DNA of 64,000 bases from Devosia sp. GTDB lineage: Bacteria > Pseudomonadota > Alphaproteobacteria > Rhizobiales > Devosiaceae. Below the pieces are notes generated by a model. That model was not told the DNA's origin, ran no database searches, and saw only the letters and a list, made by a program, of their open reading frames with translations. The stretch covers positions 124,001 through 188,000 of the forward strand of contig JADJPS010000021.1 of assembly GCA_016713105.1 (NCBI GenBank). Direction: 5' to 3'. Shown piece after piece: positions 53,741-62,648 of the stretch; within the stretch, counting starts at the first letter, position 1; the number at the start of each line of letters is the position of its first letter. Both the position numbers and the translations under genes were made by a program.

Positions 53741-54217
53741 GTCAGGGCTGCGAAAACGTTGGTTTGGCGGAGCGCTTCCCCTATCACGAGGCTGCCGGCG
53801 ACCGCCACGTTGAGCGAGCGCATTTCTTGTCGCATCGGAATCCGGACCCTGAGGTCTGCGCCGTCTGCGACGGCATCGGGCACACCGGCGCTCTCGCGTC
53901 CCAGCATGATCACGTCGTCGCCGAGGTAGCGGGCATCGTAGGCCGACAGACCGGCCTTGGTAGTGAGCAGGACGAGTCGCCGACCCGTCTGCCGTCGCCA
54001 GGCATCGAAGTGGGAGTAGCTGTCGTGCTCGCTGAAGCGCGCGTGCTCCAGGTAGTCGAGCGCGCCCCGCTTGACGGTTCGCGCCGAGAACGGAAAGCCA
54101 GTGGGATGTATGATGTGCAGGGTCACTCCGAGGCAGGCGCCTAGTCGCAGCAGAGTGCCGGTGTTCTGAGCAATGTCGGGCTGGTAGAGGGCGAGTTCGA
54201 TAGCGATTCTGGTCCAC
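53737..54217 (-). CDS. trmL: tRNA (cytidine(34)-2'-O)-methyltransferase
   Basis: A SPOUT-class methyltransferase of about 157 residues for the wobble nucleotide of certain tRNA-Leu. It shows IALYQPDIAQNTG-type ELALYQPDIAQNTGTLLRLG, LIFGRES-type VIMLGRESAGVPD and the knot IPMRQEMRSLNVAVAGSLV. No normal start lies in frame near the conserved N-terminus; the nearest ATG is 37 codons upstream at 54327. GTG 54217, after GGAGG, is one base out of frame. Removing one G (GTGGACC to GTGACC) would give MTRIAIELALYQ. A one-base insertion near 54212 is therefore likely. Confidence 0.82.
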
Positions 54218-54419
54218 CCTCCGGCTGGGTCTGTTCCTTGCCTGCTATAGTGTCGCAGCGGGGGAAAGTCACCTTGCGCGCGGCTGGACAAGCACGGTGG
54301 AGAGTGCCAAAAGAGCGGCCAAATCACGCGCCGCTAAGGGCGGGGCCGGCTATGGTTGCGCAAGCGGCTGCCGGTTGGCTCTCGGGCCGTGATCAAGACA
54401 CAAGAGACGGAACCTTACC

Positions 54420-54962
54420 GTGGCGACGCAATCCAGTACGGCACATCAGGACGCCCCAAATCCGGGGCGGCGCGACTTCCTCTATGTTGCGGCGGGCGCC
54501 GTTGGCGCGGTGGGCGTGGCCGGCGCGGTCTGGCCACTGATCAACCAGCTCAATCCCGACGCCTCGGTACTGGCGCTGGCGAGTGCCGAGTTCGATCTGT
54601 CGGCGGTCGAGGAAGGCCAGTCGCTCACGGTGAAGTGGCGCGGCATGCCGGTGTTCATTCGGCACCGAACCGCCACGGAGATCGAGGAGGCGAAGGCAGT
54701 GCCGCTTTCGGACCTCAAGGATCCGCAGACTGACGCCCAGCGGGTCAAGGAAGGTCACGAGCAATGGCTGATCATGATCGCCACCTGCACGCACCTCGGG
54801 TGTATCCCGGTGGGCGAGTCGGGCGAGTTCGGCGGCTGGTTCTGCCCGTGCCACGGCTCCCAGTTCGACACCGCGGGGCGCATCCGCAAGGGTCCGGCGC
54901 CCACCAATCTGGTATTGCCGCCCTATGAGTTCATTTCCGACACGCAAGTGAAGATCGGCTGA
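54420..54962 (+). CDS. petA: cytochrome bc1 Rieske iron-sulfur subunit
   Basis: A 180-aa Rieske protein of ubiquinol-cytochrome c reductase. The Tat-type signal/anchor has RRDFLYVAAGAVGAVGVAGA. The [2Fe-2S] cluster loops are CTHLGC (about residues 123-128) and CPCHGS (about 143-148), with both Cys and both His in place. GTG at 54420 is the start. It heads petABC, divergent from trmL-hemF. Length is normal for alphaproteobacteria. Confidence 0.96.
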   Translation: MATQSSTAHQDAPNPGRRDFLYVAAGAVGAVGVAGAVWPLINQLNPDASVLALASAEFDLSAVEEGQSLTVKWRGMPVFIRHRTATEIEEAKAVPLSDLKDPQTDAQRVKEGHEQWLIMIATCTHLGCIPVGESGEFGGWFCPCHGSQFDTAGRIRKGPAPTNLVLPPYEFISDTQVKIG

Positions 54963-54975
54963 GGGGCAACTGAGA

Positions 54976-56268
54976 ATGGCCAGCCACGAATCCAGCTATA
55001 CCCCCGGCAACCCCGTCGAGAAGTGGCTCGACGATCGCCTCCCGATCATCAGGTTCTCCAAGGAGCACCTGATGGACTACCCGACTCCGAAGAACCTCAA
55101 CTACTGGTGGACCTTTGGCGGCATCCTGGCAGTGATGCTGGTGGTGCAGATCGTCACCGGCATCGTGCTGGCGATGCACTATGCGCCAAACGTGGCGCTG
55201 GCGTTCGACTCTCTCGAGCACATTCGCCGCGATGTCAGCGGCGGCCGCATCATTCAGGCGGTACATGCCGTGGGCGCTTCGATGTTCTTCGCGGCGGTGT
55301 ACCTGCACATTTTCCGCGGGCTCTATTTCGGCTCCTACAAGGCGCCGCGCGAGATCCTGTGGATCCTCGGCGTGCTCATCTTCGTGCTGATGATGGCCAC
55401 GGCCTTCATGGGCTACGTGCTGCCCTGGGGCCAGATGAGCTACTGGGCGGCGCAGGTGATCACCAATATCTTCGCAGCCATCCCGATCGTGGGTGAGCCG
55501 ATCCTGCTGTTGCTGCGCGGTGGCTTCACCGTCGACAATGCGACGCTCAACCGCTTCTTCTCGCTGCACTACCTGCTGCCGTTCGTGATCGCGGCCGTGG
55601 TGGCGCTGCATATCTGGGCGCTGCACGTGCCGGGCAACAACAACCCGATCGGCGTCGAGGTGAAGTCGAGCCGCGACACGGTGCCGTTCCATCCGTACTA
55701 CACGATGAAAGATCTGTTCGCGATCATCGTGTTCTTCATCCCGTTCGCATGGTTCGTGTTCTTTGCTCCGGACATTCTTGGGCACTCGGACAACTACATC
55801 CAGGCCAACAGCCTCGTGACGCCGGCCCACATCGTGCCGGAGTGGTACTTCCTGCCGTTCTACGCCATCCTGCGCGCCATCGACTTCAACATCCTGTTCA
55901 TCGACAGCAAGCTGGGCGGCGTCATCTTCTTCGGCGGCTCCATCCTGATCCTGTTCTTCCTGCCTTGGCTCGATACCTCGAAGGTACGCTCCGGAACGTT
56001 CCGCCCGATCTTCAAGTGGTTCTTCTGGCTGTTCGTGGTGAACTTCGTGATGCTCGCGTATCTGGGTGCCTCGGCAGCCGACTCCAGCGTTCTGGGGCTC
56101 TCGGTTGCCGACTTCTCGAAGCTCTGCACCGCGTACTACTTCCTCTACTTCCTGGTCATCCTGCCGCTGCTCGGTCGCCTGGAAACGCCGCGTTCGCTGC
56201 CGGAGTCGATCTCCGAAGCTGTTCTCAAGAAGTCGGCCGGCGGGTCTTCTGCCGCCGCAGCGCACTGA
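54976..56268 (+). CDS. petB: cytochrome bc1 cytochrome b subunit
   Basis: A 430-aa membrane subunit binding two b-type haems and the quinone sites. Landmarks are YWWTFGGILAVMLVVQIVTG, the haem-His regions (AVHAVGASMFFAAVYLHIF, HYLLPFVIAAVVALHIWALH), the Qo loop PEWYFLPFYAILRAI and GYVLPWGQMSYWAAQVITN. The first 23 codons follow a short gap from petA. The C-terminal tail after the last helix is Ala/Ser-rich. No lesion is seen. Confidence 0.96.
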   Translation: MASHESSYTPGNPVEKWLDDRLPIIRFSKEHLMDYPTPKNLNYWWTFGGILAVMLVVQIVTGIVLAMHYAPNVALAFDSLEHIRRDVSGGRIIQAVHAVGASMFFAAVYLHIFRGLYFGSYKAPREILWILGVLIFVLMMATAFMGYVLPWGQMSYWAAQVITNIFAAIPIVGEPILLLLRGGFTVDNATLNRFFSLHYLLPFVIAAVVALHIWALHVPGNNNPIGVEVKSSRDTVPFHPYYTMKDLFAIIVFFIPFAWFVFFAPDILGHSDNYIQANSLVTPAHIVPEWYFLPFYAILRAIDFNILFIDSKLGGVIFFGGSILILFFLPWLDTSKVRSGTFRPIFKWFFWLFVVNFVMLAYLGASAADSSVLGLSVADFSKLCTAYYFLYFLVILPLLGRLETPRSLPESISEAVLKKSAGGSSAAAAH

Positions 56269-56288
56269 TATCCCGGGGCCGCACGACC

Positions 56289-57156
56289 ATGATCAAGATA
56301 ACAAGCCTGTTCGGCGCACTGGCGACAGCCATCCTCCTAACCGTTGCGCCAGCCGCGGCGGCGGAGGGGCATTCGACCCCCGAGATCCAGAAGCAGGCGT
56401 GGAGTTTCGCCGGTCTTCGGCACCTACGACAAGAACCAGTTGCAGCGTGGCTTCCAGGTGTTCCGGGAAGTGTGCGCGGGGTGTCACGGGGCGCGGCTGA
56501 TGGCCTTCCGCAACCTCGGCGAGTCAGGTGGCCCGGAGTTCTCCGAGGCCCAGGTGAAAGCTCTCGCTGCCGAGTACGAGGTCGCTGACGCGGAAGTTGA
56601 GAGTGGAGTCCGCCCCGGCGTCGCGGCTGATCGCTGGCTCGGCACGGGACAGAGCAACGCTGATATGATTGCGACCTTTGGCATTCTGCCGCCGGATTTT
56701 TCGGCGGTGGCCAAGGGGCGCAACACTTCGCAGCCGTTCCCATGGTGGATACTGAACTACGTGACGCCCTACGCCGAGGGCGGCCCGGACTACATCCATG
56801 CGTTGCTGACGGGCTACCACGAGGAAGTCCCCGAGGGTGCTGTGGATTCCGAGGGCAAGCCGTTCGAGCTGCCGGAAGGCAAGTACTACAACGACTACTT
56901 CCCCGGCCATGCCATCGGGATGGCGCCGCCACTCAGCGACGGCGTCGTGACTTATGGAGAGTCCGAGGGGGGCGTTGTTGTCCCTGAGACGGTTGATCAA
57001 TACTCCCGCGACGTGGCAGCGTTTTTGATGTGGGTGGCGGAGCCGCACCTGGTCGCGCGCAAGGAAGCTGGCCTGCAGATCATCGTCTTCCTGATCTTGT
57101 TCGCTGGCCTCATGTATGCGGTCAAGCGGCGCCTGTGGGCCAAGATCGAGCACTAG
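56289..57156 (+). pseudogene. petC: cytochrome bc1 cytochrome c1 subunit, frameshifted
   Basis: A cytochrome c1 of about 288 residues broken by one frame change. ATG 56289 gives a signal peptide (SLFGALATAILLTVAPAAAA) and EGHSTPEIQKQAWSFAG. The remainder (TYDKNQLQRGFQVFREV, the haem motif CAGCH, PPDFSAVAKGR, GHAIGMAPPLSDG, and the C-terminal anchor) is in the +1 frame. The switch lies at about 56412-56420 (GCCGGTCTTCGGCACC) and needs one base removed or two added. Because petA and petB are intact and c1 is required for bc1 function, a consensus error is more likely than a real mutation. Confidence 0.9.
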
Positions 57157-57296
57157 TCGCTCAAGTTTCCATTGACTGGATCGTGAGGGGGCCATTGGCC
57201 CCCTCTGCCATTGGGAGGCTATCCCGGTGGACGCCGCGATGGCTTGCCGACACCGTCGAAACGAGAAATACTGACCGAGTGCCCGGAGGTGTAACG

Positions 57297-57518
57297 ATGT
57301 CAATCCTGCGAACCGCCGTCGCGGCGGCGAACATCGCCAAGGCGATGGCCAGGAGCCCCGCCGTGCGGGCCGGCGTCGCCCTGGCACCGGTGTTGCTGTC
57401 ACCAGCGGTGCGGGCCAAGGCCAGGGACGCGGCTCTTTCGACAGCCTATGACGCGGGACGCGTGGCACGCACGATCGTCGACAAGGCGCGGATGGCGGTC
57501 AGGTCGGATCGGTCTTGA
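57297..57518 (+). CDS. small alanine-rich hypothetical protein (73 aa)
   Basis: A 73-residue basic, Ala/Val-rich ORF (SILRTAVAAANIAKAMARSP...) starting at ATG 57297 with GGAGG 7 bases upstream. It is predicted mostly amphipathic helix with one mildly hydrophobic segment (VRAGVALAPVLLSPAVRAKA) and no clear signal. It lies between petC and apt on the same strand, 140 bases after petC. No family is recognised. Confidence 0.6.
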   Translation: MSILRTAVAAANIAKAMARSPAVRAGVALAPVLLSPAVRAKARDAALSTAYDAGRVARTIVDKARMAVRSDRS

Positions 57519-57568
57519 CCCCGGGCACAATCTCCGCTCACCTCCGCCGGTAACCGGGGCGGAATCGA

Positions 57569-58099
57569 ATGCTCGATCTCAAGGCGCTCGTTCGCGCGAT
57601 ACCAGACTACCCCAAGAAGGGCATCCTGTTTCGCGATATCACCACCCTGATCGAAGACCCTGCAGGGTTTCGCGAGAGTGTGGGGCGCCTGGCCGAGGCA
57701 CACCGGCACATGGGCATCACACATGTTGCCGGCATCGAGGCACGCGGGTTCATCTTCGGCGCGGGTGTCGCGATTGCTCTGGGTGTTGGTTTCATCCCGG
57801 TGCGCAAGAAGGGCAAGCTCCCCGGCGAGACGATCGGGCAGAACTATGCCCTTGAGTACGGCGTCGATACCATCGAGATCCATGCCGATGTCGTGGGACC
57901 CGGCGACAAGGTGCTGCTGGTGGACGATCTCATCGCCACGGGCGGAACGGCCCTGGCTGCGGTTGCCCTGCTTCGGCGCACCGGAGCGGAAGTGTCCCAC
58001 AGCGGTTTCGTCATCGACCTGTTCGACCTTGGGGGCGCTGAGAAGCTGCGCCACGTTGGTGTCGAAGTGTTCAAACTGATCGACTTCGAAGGACACTGA
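57569..58099 (+). CDS. apt: adenine phosphoribosyltransferase
   Basis: A 176-aa purine-salvage enzyme converting adenine and PRPP to AMP. Typical stretches are AIPDYPKKGILFRDITTLIE, GIEARGFIFGAGVA, VRKKGKLPGETIGQNYALEY and the PRPP-binding VLLVDDLIATGGTALAA. Start at ATG 57569. It follows petABC as in many Rhizobiales. It competes for adenine with the adenine deaminase encoded in this window, so salvage and degradation of the same base are both represented. Confidence 0.96.
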   Translation: MLDLKALVRAIPDYPKKGILFRDITTLIEDPAGFRESVGRLAEAHRHMGITHVAGIEARGFIFGAGVAIALGVGFIPVRKKGKLPGETIGQNYALEYGVDTIEIHADVVGPGDKVLLVDDLIATGGTALAAVALLRRTGAEVSHSGFVIDLFDLGGAEKLRHVGVEVFKLIDFEGH

Positions 58100-58211
58100 G
58101 AAGAGGCACTCCATTGCCGAACGTTGCCGGAGCCTCGCCAGCGAGCTTCGGCAGCAATAAGCACGAGGCGGCGAGCTTGCCTCTGTCCCGTCCGCGGGGG
58201 ATGTTCGCCCT

Positions 58212-58937
58212 ATGTTGACCTCACCTCACGTCCTCGTCGTTGACGACGACCTGGAAATCCGGAAGCTCCTCGGCCGCTACCTCAGGGAGCAGGGGTTCCG
58301 GGTCTCGCTCGCCGGTTCGAAGCAGGAGTTTCTCGAGCGTCTGGCGACCGAGAGGCTGGATATCGTGGTCCTTGACGTCCTGCTTCCAGATGGTTCGGGG
58401 CTTGACCTGTGTCGTCTGCTGAGGCAGCGGGTGCCGCATGTCCCGGTCGTGCTGGTCACGGCGCTCAAGGAGGAGGTCGACCGGATCATCGGTCTCGAAA
58501 TCGGCGCCGACGACTATCTCGGCAAGCCGTTCAATCCGCGTGAACTGCTGGCGCGATTGCGCGCAGTGCTTCGCCGTTCGGGGCCTGCCAAGGGAGTGTC
58601 TGCAGGGCTTGGCGCGGTATACCGCTTCGCCGGGTTCACCGCCGATTCCGCCTCCCGGCGGATCACATCGCCCGGTGGCGTCGATGTCGACCTGACCGGG
58701 GCGGAGTTCGAACTGCTGCGGGTCTTTCTGGACCGACCCGGTAGGGTGTTGTCGCGCGAACAGTTGCTCGACCATTCGCAGGGCAGGGAGGCGGGACCGC
58801 TCGACCGGTCGATCGACGTGCTGGTGAGCCGGCTTCGTCGCAAGCTCGGCGCGGCAACCGACGAGGTCCTGTTCAAGACGGTGCGCAACGGCGGCTATCA
58901 GTTCGCGGTTGCCGTGCAACGTGACAAGCCGGCCTAG
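58212..58937 (+). CDS. OmpR-family response regulator
   Basis: A 241-aa regulator. The receiver domain has VLVVDDD at residues 7-13, the phosphoacceptor Asp55 in IVVLDVLLPDGSG, Thr in VVLVTAL and Lys in GADDYLGKPF. The C-terminal winged helix (about 135-235) shows LTGAEFELLRVFLDRPGRVL, SREQLLDHSQGREAGPLDRS and LFKTVRNGGYQF. The stop codon directly abuts the kinase ATG at 58938, so the two are an operon. The sequence resembles the OmpR group, but no target is visible. Confidence 0.93.
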   Translation: MLTSPHVLVVDDDLEIRKLLGRYLREQGFRVSLAGSKQEFLERLATERLDIVVLDVLLPDGSGLDLCRLLRQRVPHVPVVLVTALKEEVDRIIGLEIGADDYLGKPFNPRELLARLRAVLRRSGPAKGVSAGLGAVYRFAGFTADSASRRITSPGGVDVDLTGAEFELLRVFLDRPGRVLSREQLLDHSQGREAGPLDRSIDVLVSRLRRKLGAATDEVLFKTVRNGGYQFAVAVQRDKPA

Positions 58938-60239
58938 ATGCGCAGCCTCGGGCTGAAAATCGCTGCAATCCTGGTGGTCTCAATCATTGCTGTGGTCGTC
59001 GTCGCGACCATTGCCACCACCGTTATGCTGGCCGCCGGGGAAAGAGACCGGTTGATGGCGCCCATGGCGCGCCACGTGGCGCTCACCAGCTCCTTTCTGG
59101 CCAATGGCGGTGCCGATCGGTTTCGTGGTGATGGCGATGTCGGTGGGCTGTCGCCCCCGCCGCAGGCGCCTCGCCCGGATTTCGCGACGGAGCCTCCAAC
59201 TGGGACGCAGAGGGACGATCTCACCGAGGCGTTGCAGCGAGCGTTGGCGAAGGAAGGCGAGTTCCGGCAGGTGAGAGTAATCGATCCGGGATCGGGCGAC
59301 CCCGTAGCCGCTCTGTCTCTGCAGGATGGCCGTTATTTGTTGTTTCCATTTCCGAAGTCGAATGGTCCACCGCGAGAGCTCTGGTTTGCGCTCGGTGCAT
59401 GGCTGTCCCTGGTGGTGGCTGGTGTGGTGGTAGTTGCCCTGTGGATGGCCCAGCGGGTGACCCGGCCATTTGCCCTGCTCGAGCGTGCCATTGCCTCGGT
59501 GGGGCCGGATGGCGTCCTGCCGCATACGCCGGAGGTCGGCTCCGGCGAGGCGCGGCAGACTGCCATGGCGCTCAACGCGCTATCCGACCGGTTGCGTTCG
59601 GCGATGGAAAGCCGGATGCGCCTGGTGGCGGCGGCCGGACACGACCTCAGGACGCCGATGACGCGGATGCGGCTGCGGATGGAGTTCCTTTCAGACGAAG
59701 ACCGCCAAGCCTGGCTCGATGACCTTGATGAACTGGATGCCATTGCCGACAGCGCTATCCGCCTGGTCAAGGAGGAAGGCGCCGGCGAAGACCGGGGGGC
59801 GGTGCCGCTCGACAGCCTGCTGAGCGAGACCGTTGCCGAACTCGAGGCGGCCGGGCTTTCGACCCGGCTGGTGTCGAGCGTGCCGGCCAAGGTGATTGCC
59901 GGGCCGCTCGGGTTGAGGCGGGCGCTGCGCAATCTCCTGATCAATGCCGCGACGCATGGCGGCGGGGCCGAGGTATTCCTCGATGCGGACGCGACCGAGG
60001 CAAGGGTCAGCATCAGCGACAAGGGGCCCGGTATTCCGGAGGAGATGCTCTCGCAGGTCTTCGAGCCTTTCTTTCGCGCCAATCCGGGGCGCATGCAGGT
60101 GTCAAAGGGAGCGGGACTCGGGCTGGCGATCGCTCGGGAAATTGTCGAGCGCTTCGGTGGCAGCATCATGATCAGCAATCGTCCGGAAGGCGGGCTGCTG
60201 CAGGTGGTGCGGCTGAGACTCGCACCGCTCGGTGACTGA
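58938..60239 (+). CDS. sensor histidine kinase (EnvZ-like)
   Basis: A 433-aa membrane kinase. The first helix (KIAAILVVSIIAVVVVATIA) and a second at about 151-170 enclose a periplasmic loop of about 115 residues, Pro-rich at 71-90. A HAMP-type segment follows. The DHp helix has His235 in AAAGHDLRTPMTRMRLRMEF. The ATPase domain has NLLINAATHGG (N box), DKGPGIPEEM (G1), FRANPGRMQVSKGAGLGLAI (F/G2). It is translated directly after its regulator. The signal is unknown. It is convergent with the EF-hand gene. Confidence 0.93.
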   Translation: MRSLGLKIAAILVVSIIAVVVVATIATTVMLAAGERDRLMAPMARHVALTSSFLANGGADRFRGDGDVGGLSPPPQAPRPDFATEPPTGTQRDDLTEALQRALAKEGEFRQVRVIDPGSGDPVAALSLQDGRYLLFPFPKSNGPPRELWFALGAWLSLVVAGVVVVALWMAQRVTRPFALLERAIASVGPDGVLPHTPEVGSGEARQTAMALNALSDRLRSAMESRMRLVAAAGHDLRTPMTRMRLRMEFLSDEDRQAWLDDLDELDAIADSAIRLVKEEGAGEDRGAVPLDSLLSETVAELEAAGLSTRLVSSVPAKVIAGPLGLRRALRNLLINAATHGGGAEVFLDADATEARVSISDKGPGIPEEMLSQVFEPFFRANPGRMQVSKGAGLGLAIAREIVERFGGSIMISNRPEGGLLQVVRLRLAPLGD

Positions 60240-60259
60240 GGGGCGGCCGCAGCCGCCCC
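60240..60259. terminator. bidirectional hairpin between kinase and EF-hand genes
   Basis: GGGGCGGC (60240-60247) pairs perfectly with GCCGCCCC (60252-60259) around a CGCA loop. It begins directly after the kinase stop codon and lies 24 bases from the end of the convergent EF-hand gene, so it can serve both transcripts. No T-run is present. Confidence 0.55.
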
Positions 60260-60283
60260 GCTGGCCCGAACTGGATACCGGCC

Positions 60284-60988
60284 CTAGGCGGCGCTGTCGA
60301 ACATCTTCGATAGCATGGAGAGCAGGTCCTCCGACTGCGTGGTGCTGGCATAGGCAGCCTGCGCGGCGGCCAGCAGGTCCAGCGCCAGGGTGTCGGAGTC
60401 GTCGTCCTCGCTGCCGCCGCTGTTGCCGTCCGGCGGAGGGCCGCCCGGCCTGCCGGCGGGACCTTCCGGTCCGGCTTCGGTGAGGGCCGTCTTCAGGCTA
60501 TCGAGGAAGTCGGAGGATTCGGTTTCGGATATGCTGCGATCGCCGTCGGCGTCGAGGCTGGAGAACAGTGCCTGCAGGTCCTCGTCGGAAATAGTCTCGG
60601 CTCCGTCGCTGGCGGCGAATTCCTCGAACGAAACGGCGCCGGATCCGTCGGTGTCAGTCGCAGAGAAGATATCCGCGTTGCTCGGCGGCCGGCTGCCGCC
60701 CGACATCAGTTGGGTCATGAACTGCATGGCCTGGCGCTGGTCGGCGACCTTGCTGTCGAACGCGTCCTTCTCCTCGCTGGTGACGGATCCGTTTCCGTCC
60801 TTGTCCATCGACAGAAAGAGCCTTTCGGCACGTTCCGTGCTCTGTGCGCCCGAGCGGTCCGGTGGCCCACTTGCCTTCAGCTCTTCGAGGGAGATGCCGC
60901 CGCTCGTGTCGCTGTCGATGGCGCTGAAGCTGGGCGGCTGGAATGCACGCATTGGCATCGCGCCACTGCCCACCCCATTGATCGACAT
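60284..60988 (-). CDS. four-EF-hand calcium-binding protein
   Basis: A 234-aa protein with four calcium loops: DSDTSGGISLEE (25-36), DKDGNGSVTSEE (62-73), DTDGSGAVSFEE (112-123) and DADGDRSISETE (146-157). The first three look complete. A Gly/Pro/Asp-rich linker follows (PEGPAGRPGGPPPDGNSGGS) and then a helical C-terminus. No signal peptide is visible; the N-terminal SINGVGSG recalls flagellar or secreted proteins without classical signals. ATG 60988 is chosen because GGAGG lies 5 bases upstream. It may be a calcium buffer or sensor; there is no partner nearby. Confidence 0.85.
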   Translation of the reverse strand: MSINGVGSGAMPMRAFQPPSFSAIDSDTSGGISLEELKASGPPDRSGAQSTERAERLFLSMDKDGNGSVTSEEKDAFDSKVADQRQAMQFMTQLMSGGSRPPSNADIFSATDTDGSGAVSFEEFAASDGAETISDEDLQALFSSLDADGDRSISETESSDFLDSLKTALTEAGPEGPAGRPGGPPPDGNSGGSEDDDSDTLALDLLAAAQAAYASTTQSEDLLSMLSKMFDSAA

Positions 60989-61211
60989 GATAACCTCCAT
61001 GGTTCGGCCGAACACCGGCCGCGAGTGTCAGGTCGCCAGCAGTTCGTTAACTGCGCATTAATCCCCACGCGGGGGCTTGTCCCGGCGTTGCCGCCCCGCC
61101 GGCAGAAACACAGCGAAACAAAAAACTCTGGACAAGCTGTGGTGTGTCCAGGGAGCGTTCGTCTTCCCCGAGACGCAATTGGTGCTAGGGTCAGTCGCAA
61201 GGAGTAGCTGC

Positions 61212-62648
61212 GTGACAGGGTTTCGGTGGCTAGTAGGTGCGTTGACAGCGGTTGCCGTTCTGGCGGTGCTCGCCGGTGCTGCGCTCGCCTTTGCGGCCTT
61301 GACCGAGTCGCAGCGACTGGCCGAGCGGCTGGACGGGCTGCAACGACGACTGGAGGTGCTGGCGGCCATCGACGGTGTGGCCAACCACTACGGCGAGCAG
61401 GTGGCGATCGTGCTTCTCACCGGCCGGGAGGACCTTGCCGATCTGCAGTCGACGCGGGTCAGCCTGGAGCGACATTTTGCCCGTCTGTCCCAGGTGACGC
61501 GCGCCGAAATCGAGAGACTATCCGGGCAGGGGGGAGTCGATGACGAACTGCGTACTCTCGACAATGCACGGCGAATGACGGAGCTGTATCACGCTATCGA
61601 CAGGTCGACGGCGCGGGCTTCTGTGTCGCTCCGCGACGGCAAGCCTGAGGAGGCAATCGCAACGTTCAGAACGGACGTGGCCTTCAGGCTGACAAACGAG
61701 TTGCAGCCATTGATCGATGCCGACATCATCAGCGAACGCAACCAGACCGCGCAGGTTGTTGCGGCCGCGTCGGAGAGCCGACAGGGCTTCATGCTGCTTG
61801 GAGGGGGGCTTGGAATTGGAGGGCTCATCGCTGCCGGTTCGCTGGGAATCGCGCTTGGTTGGGCCTCCCGCCGCGCGGCGACGGAGGTGGCAAGGCAGGC
61901 TGATGCCGCCTCTGAGGCCCTTCGTGTTGCCGAGCAGCGCCTGGGCGAGACGGAAGTCCGACACATACAATTCCTCACCGATGTCAGCCACGAACTGCGG
62001 ACGCCTCTGACCATTCTCAGGGGCGAAGCAGACGTGGCGTTACGCGCCGACGGGGATCCCGCGGACTTGCGCCTCGCTCTCGAACGCGTGCAGGGTCAGG
62101 CGGAGGAGTTGGCCGAACTGCTCGAAGACATGACCGCGCTCGCCCGCATGGACCTGGACGAGGTGCCATTCTCTCCCACAGCCTTGCGGATCGATGAACT
62201 GATCGAGGCCACCGCCGAGGAGGGGGCGGTACTGGCCGAACCACGCGAAGTCGCTATTGCCACGCAGCTCAGGTCAGGGGCCATGCTGGTCAACGGGGAT
62301 GGACGTCGGCTGAAGCGCGCACTGCTGATCGGGATCGACAATGCCATCAAGCACTCTCCGCCCGGTGGTCGGCTCACGCTCTCGGCCGAGCGCCAAGGCG
62401 ACAGCGTCGCGATAGCGATCCTCGACGATGGTCCCGGGGTGCCGGAAGACGAACTGCCGCACGTCTTTGAACGGTTCTTCCGTGGCCGGGCGGAGAAGGA
62501 AATGCAGAATCGAGGGATCGGAATCGGACTGCCGATTGCGCGCGAGATCGTCGAGCAACACGGTGGCCGCGTGACCCTCAGGAACCGGCCGGAAGGTGGG
62601 GCGGTCTTGACGATGGTCCTGCCCTGCGGAGAGGCATCTGTGAAGTGA
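61212..62648 (+). CDS. sensor histidine kinase with large periplasmic loop
   Basis: A 478-aa membrane kinase. GTG 61212 is chosen because AAGGAG lies 8 bases upstream. The first helix (LVGALTAVAVLAVLAGAALA) and a second at about 194-216 bracket a helical periplasmic sensor of about 160 residues. The DHp domain has His260 in TDVSHELRTPLTILRGEADV. ATPase motifs are IDNAIKHSPPGG, DDGPGVPEDELPHVF and NRGIGIGLPIAREIVEQHGG. Its stop overlaps the start of the cognate regulator, which is damaged. All kinase motifs are intact. Confidence 0.92.
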   Translation: MTGFRWLVGALTAVAVLAVLAGAALAFAALTESQRLAERLDGLQRRLEVLAAIDGVANHYGEQVAIVLLTGREDLADLQSTRVSLERHFARLSQVTRAEIERLSGQGGVDDELRTLDNARRMTELYHAIDRSTARASVSLRDGKPEEAIATFRTDVAFRLTNELQPLIDADIISERNQTAQVVAAASESRQGFMLLGGGLGIGGLIAAGSLGIALGWASRRAATEVARQADAASEALRVAEQRLGETEVRHIQFLTDVSHELRTPLTILRGEADVALRADGDPADLRLALERVQGQAEELAELLEDMTALARMDLDEVPFSPTALRIDELIEATAEEGAVLAEPREVAIATQLRSGAMLVNGDGRRLKRALLIGIDNAIKHSPPGGRLTLSAERQGDSVAIAILDDGPGVPEDELPHVFERFFRGRAEKEMQNRGIGIGLPIAREIVEQHGGRVTLRNRPEGGAVLTMVLPCGEASVK

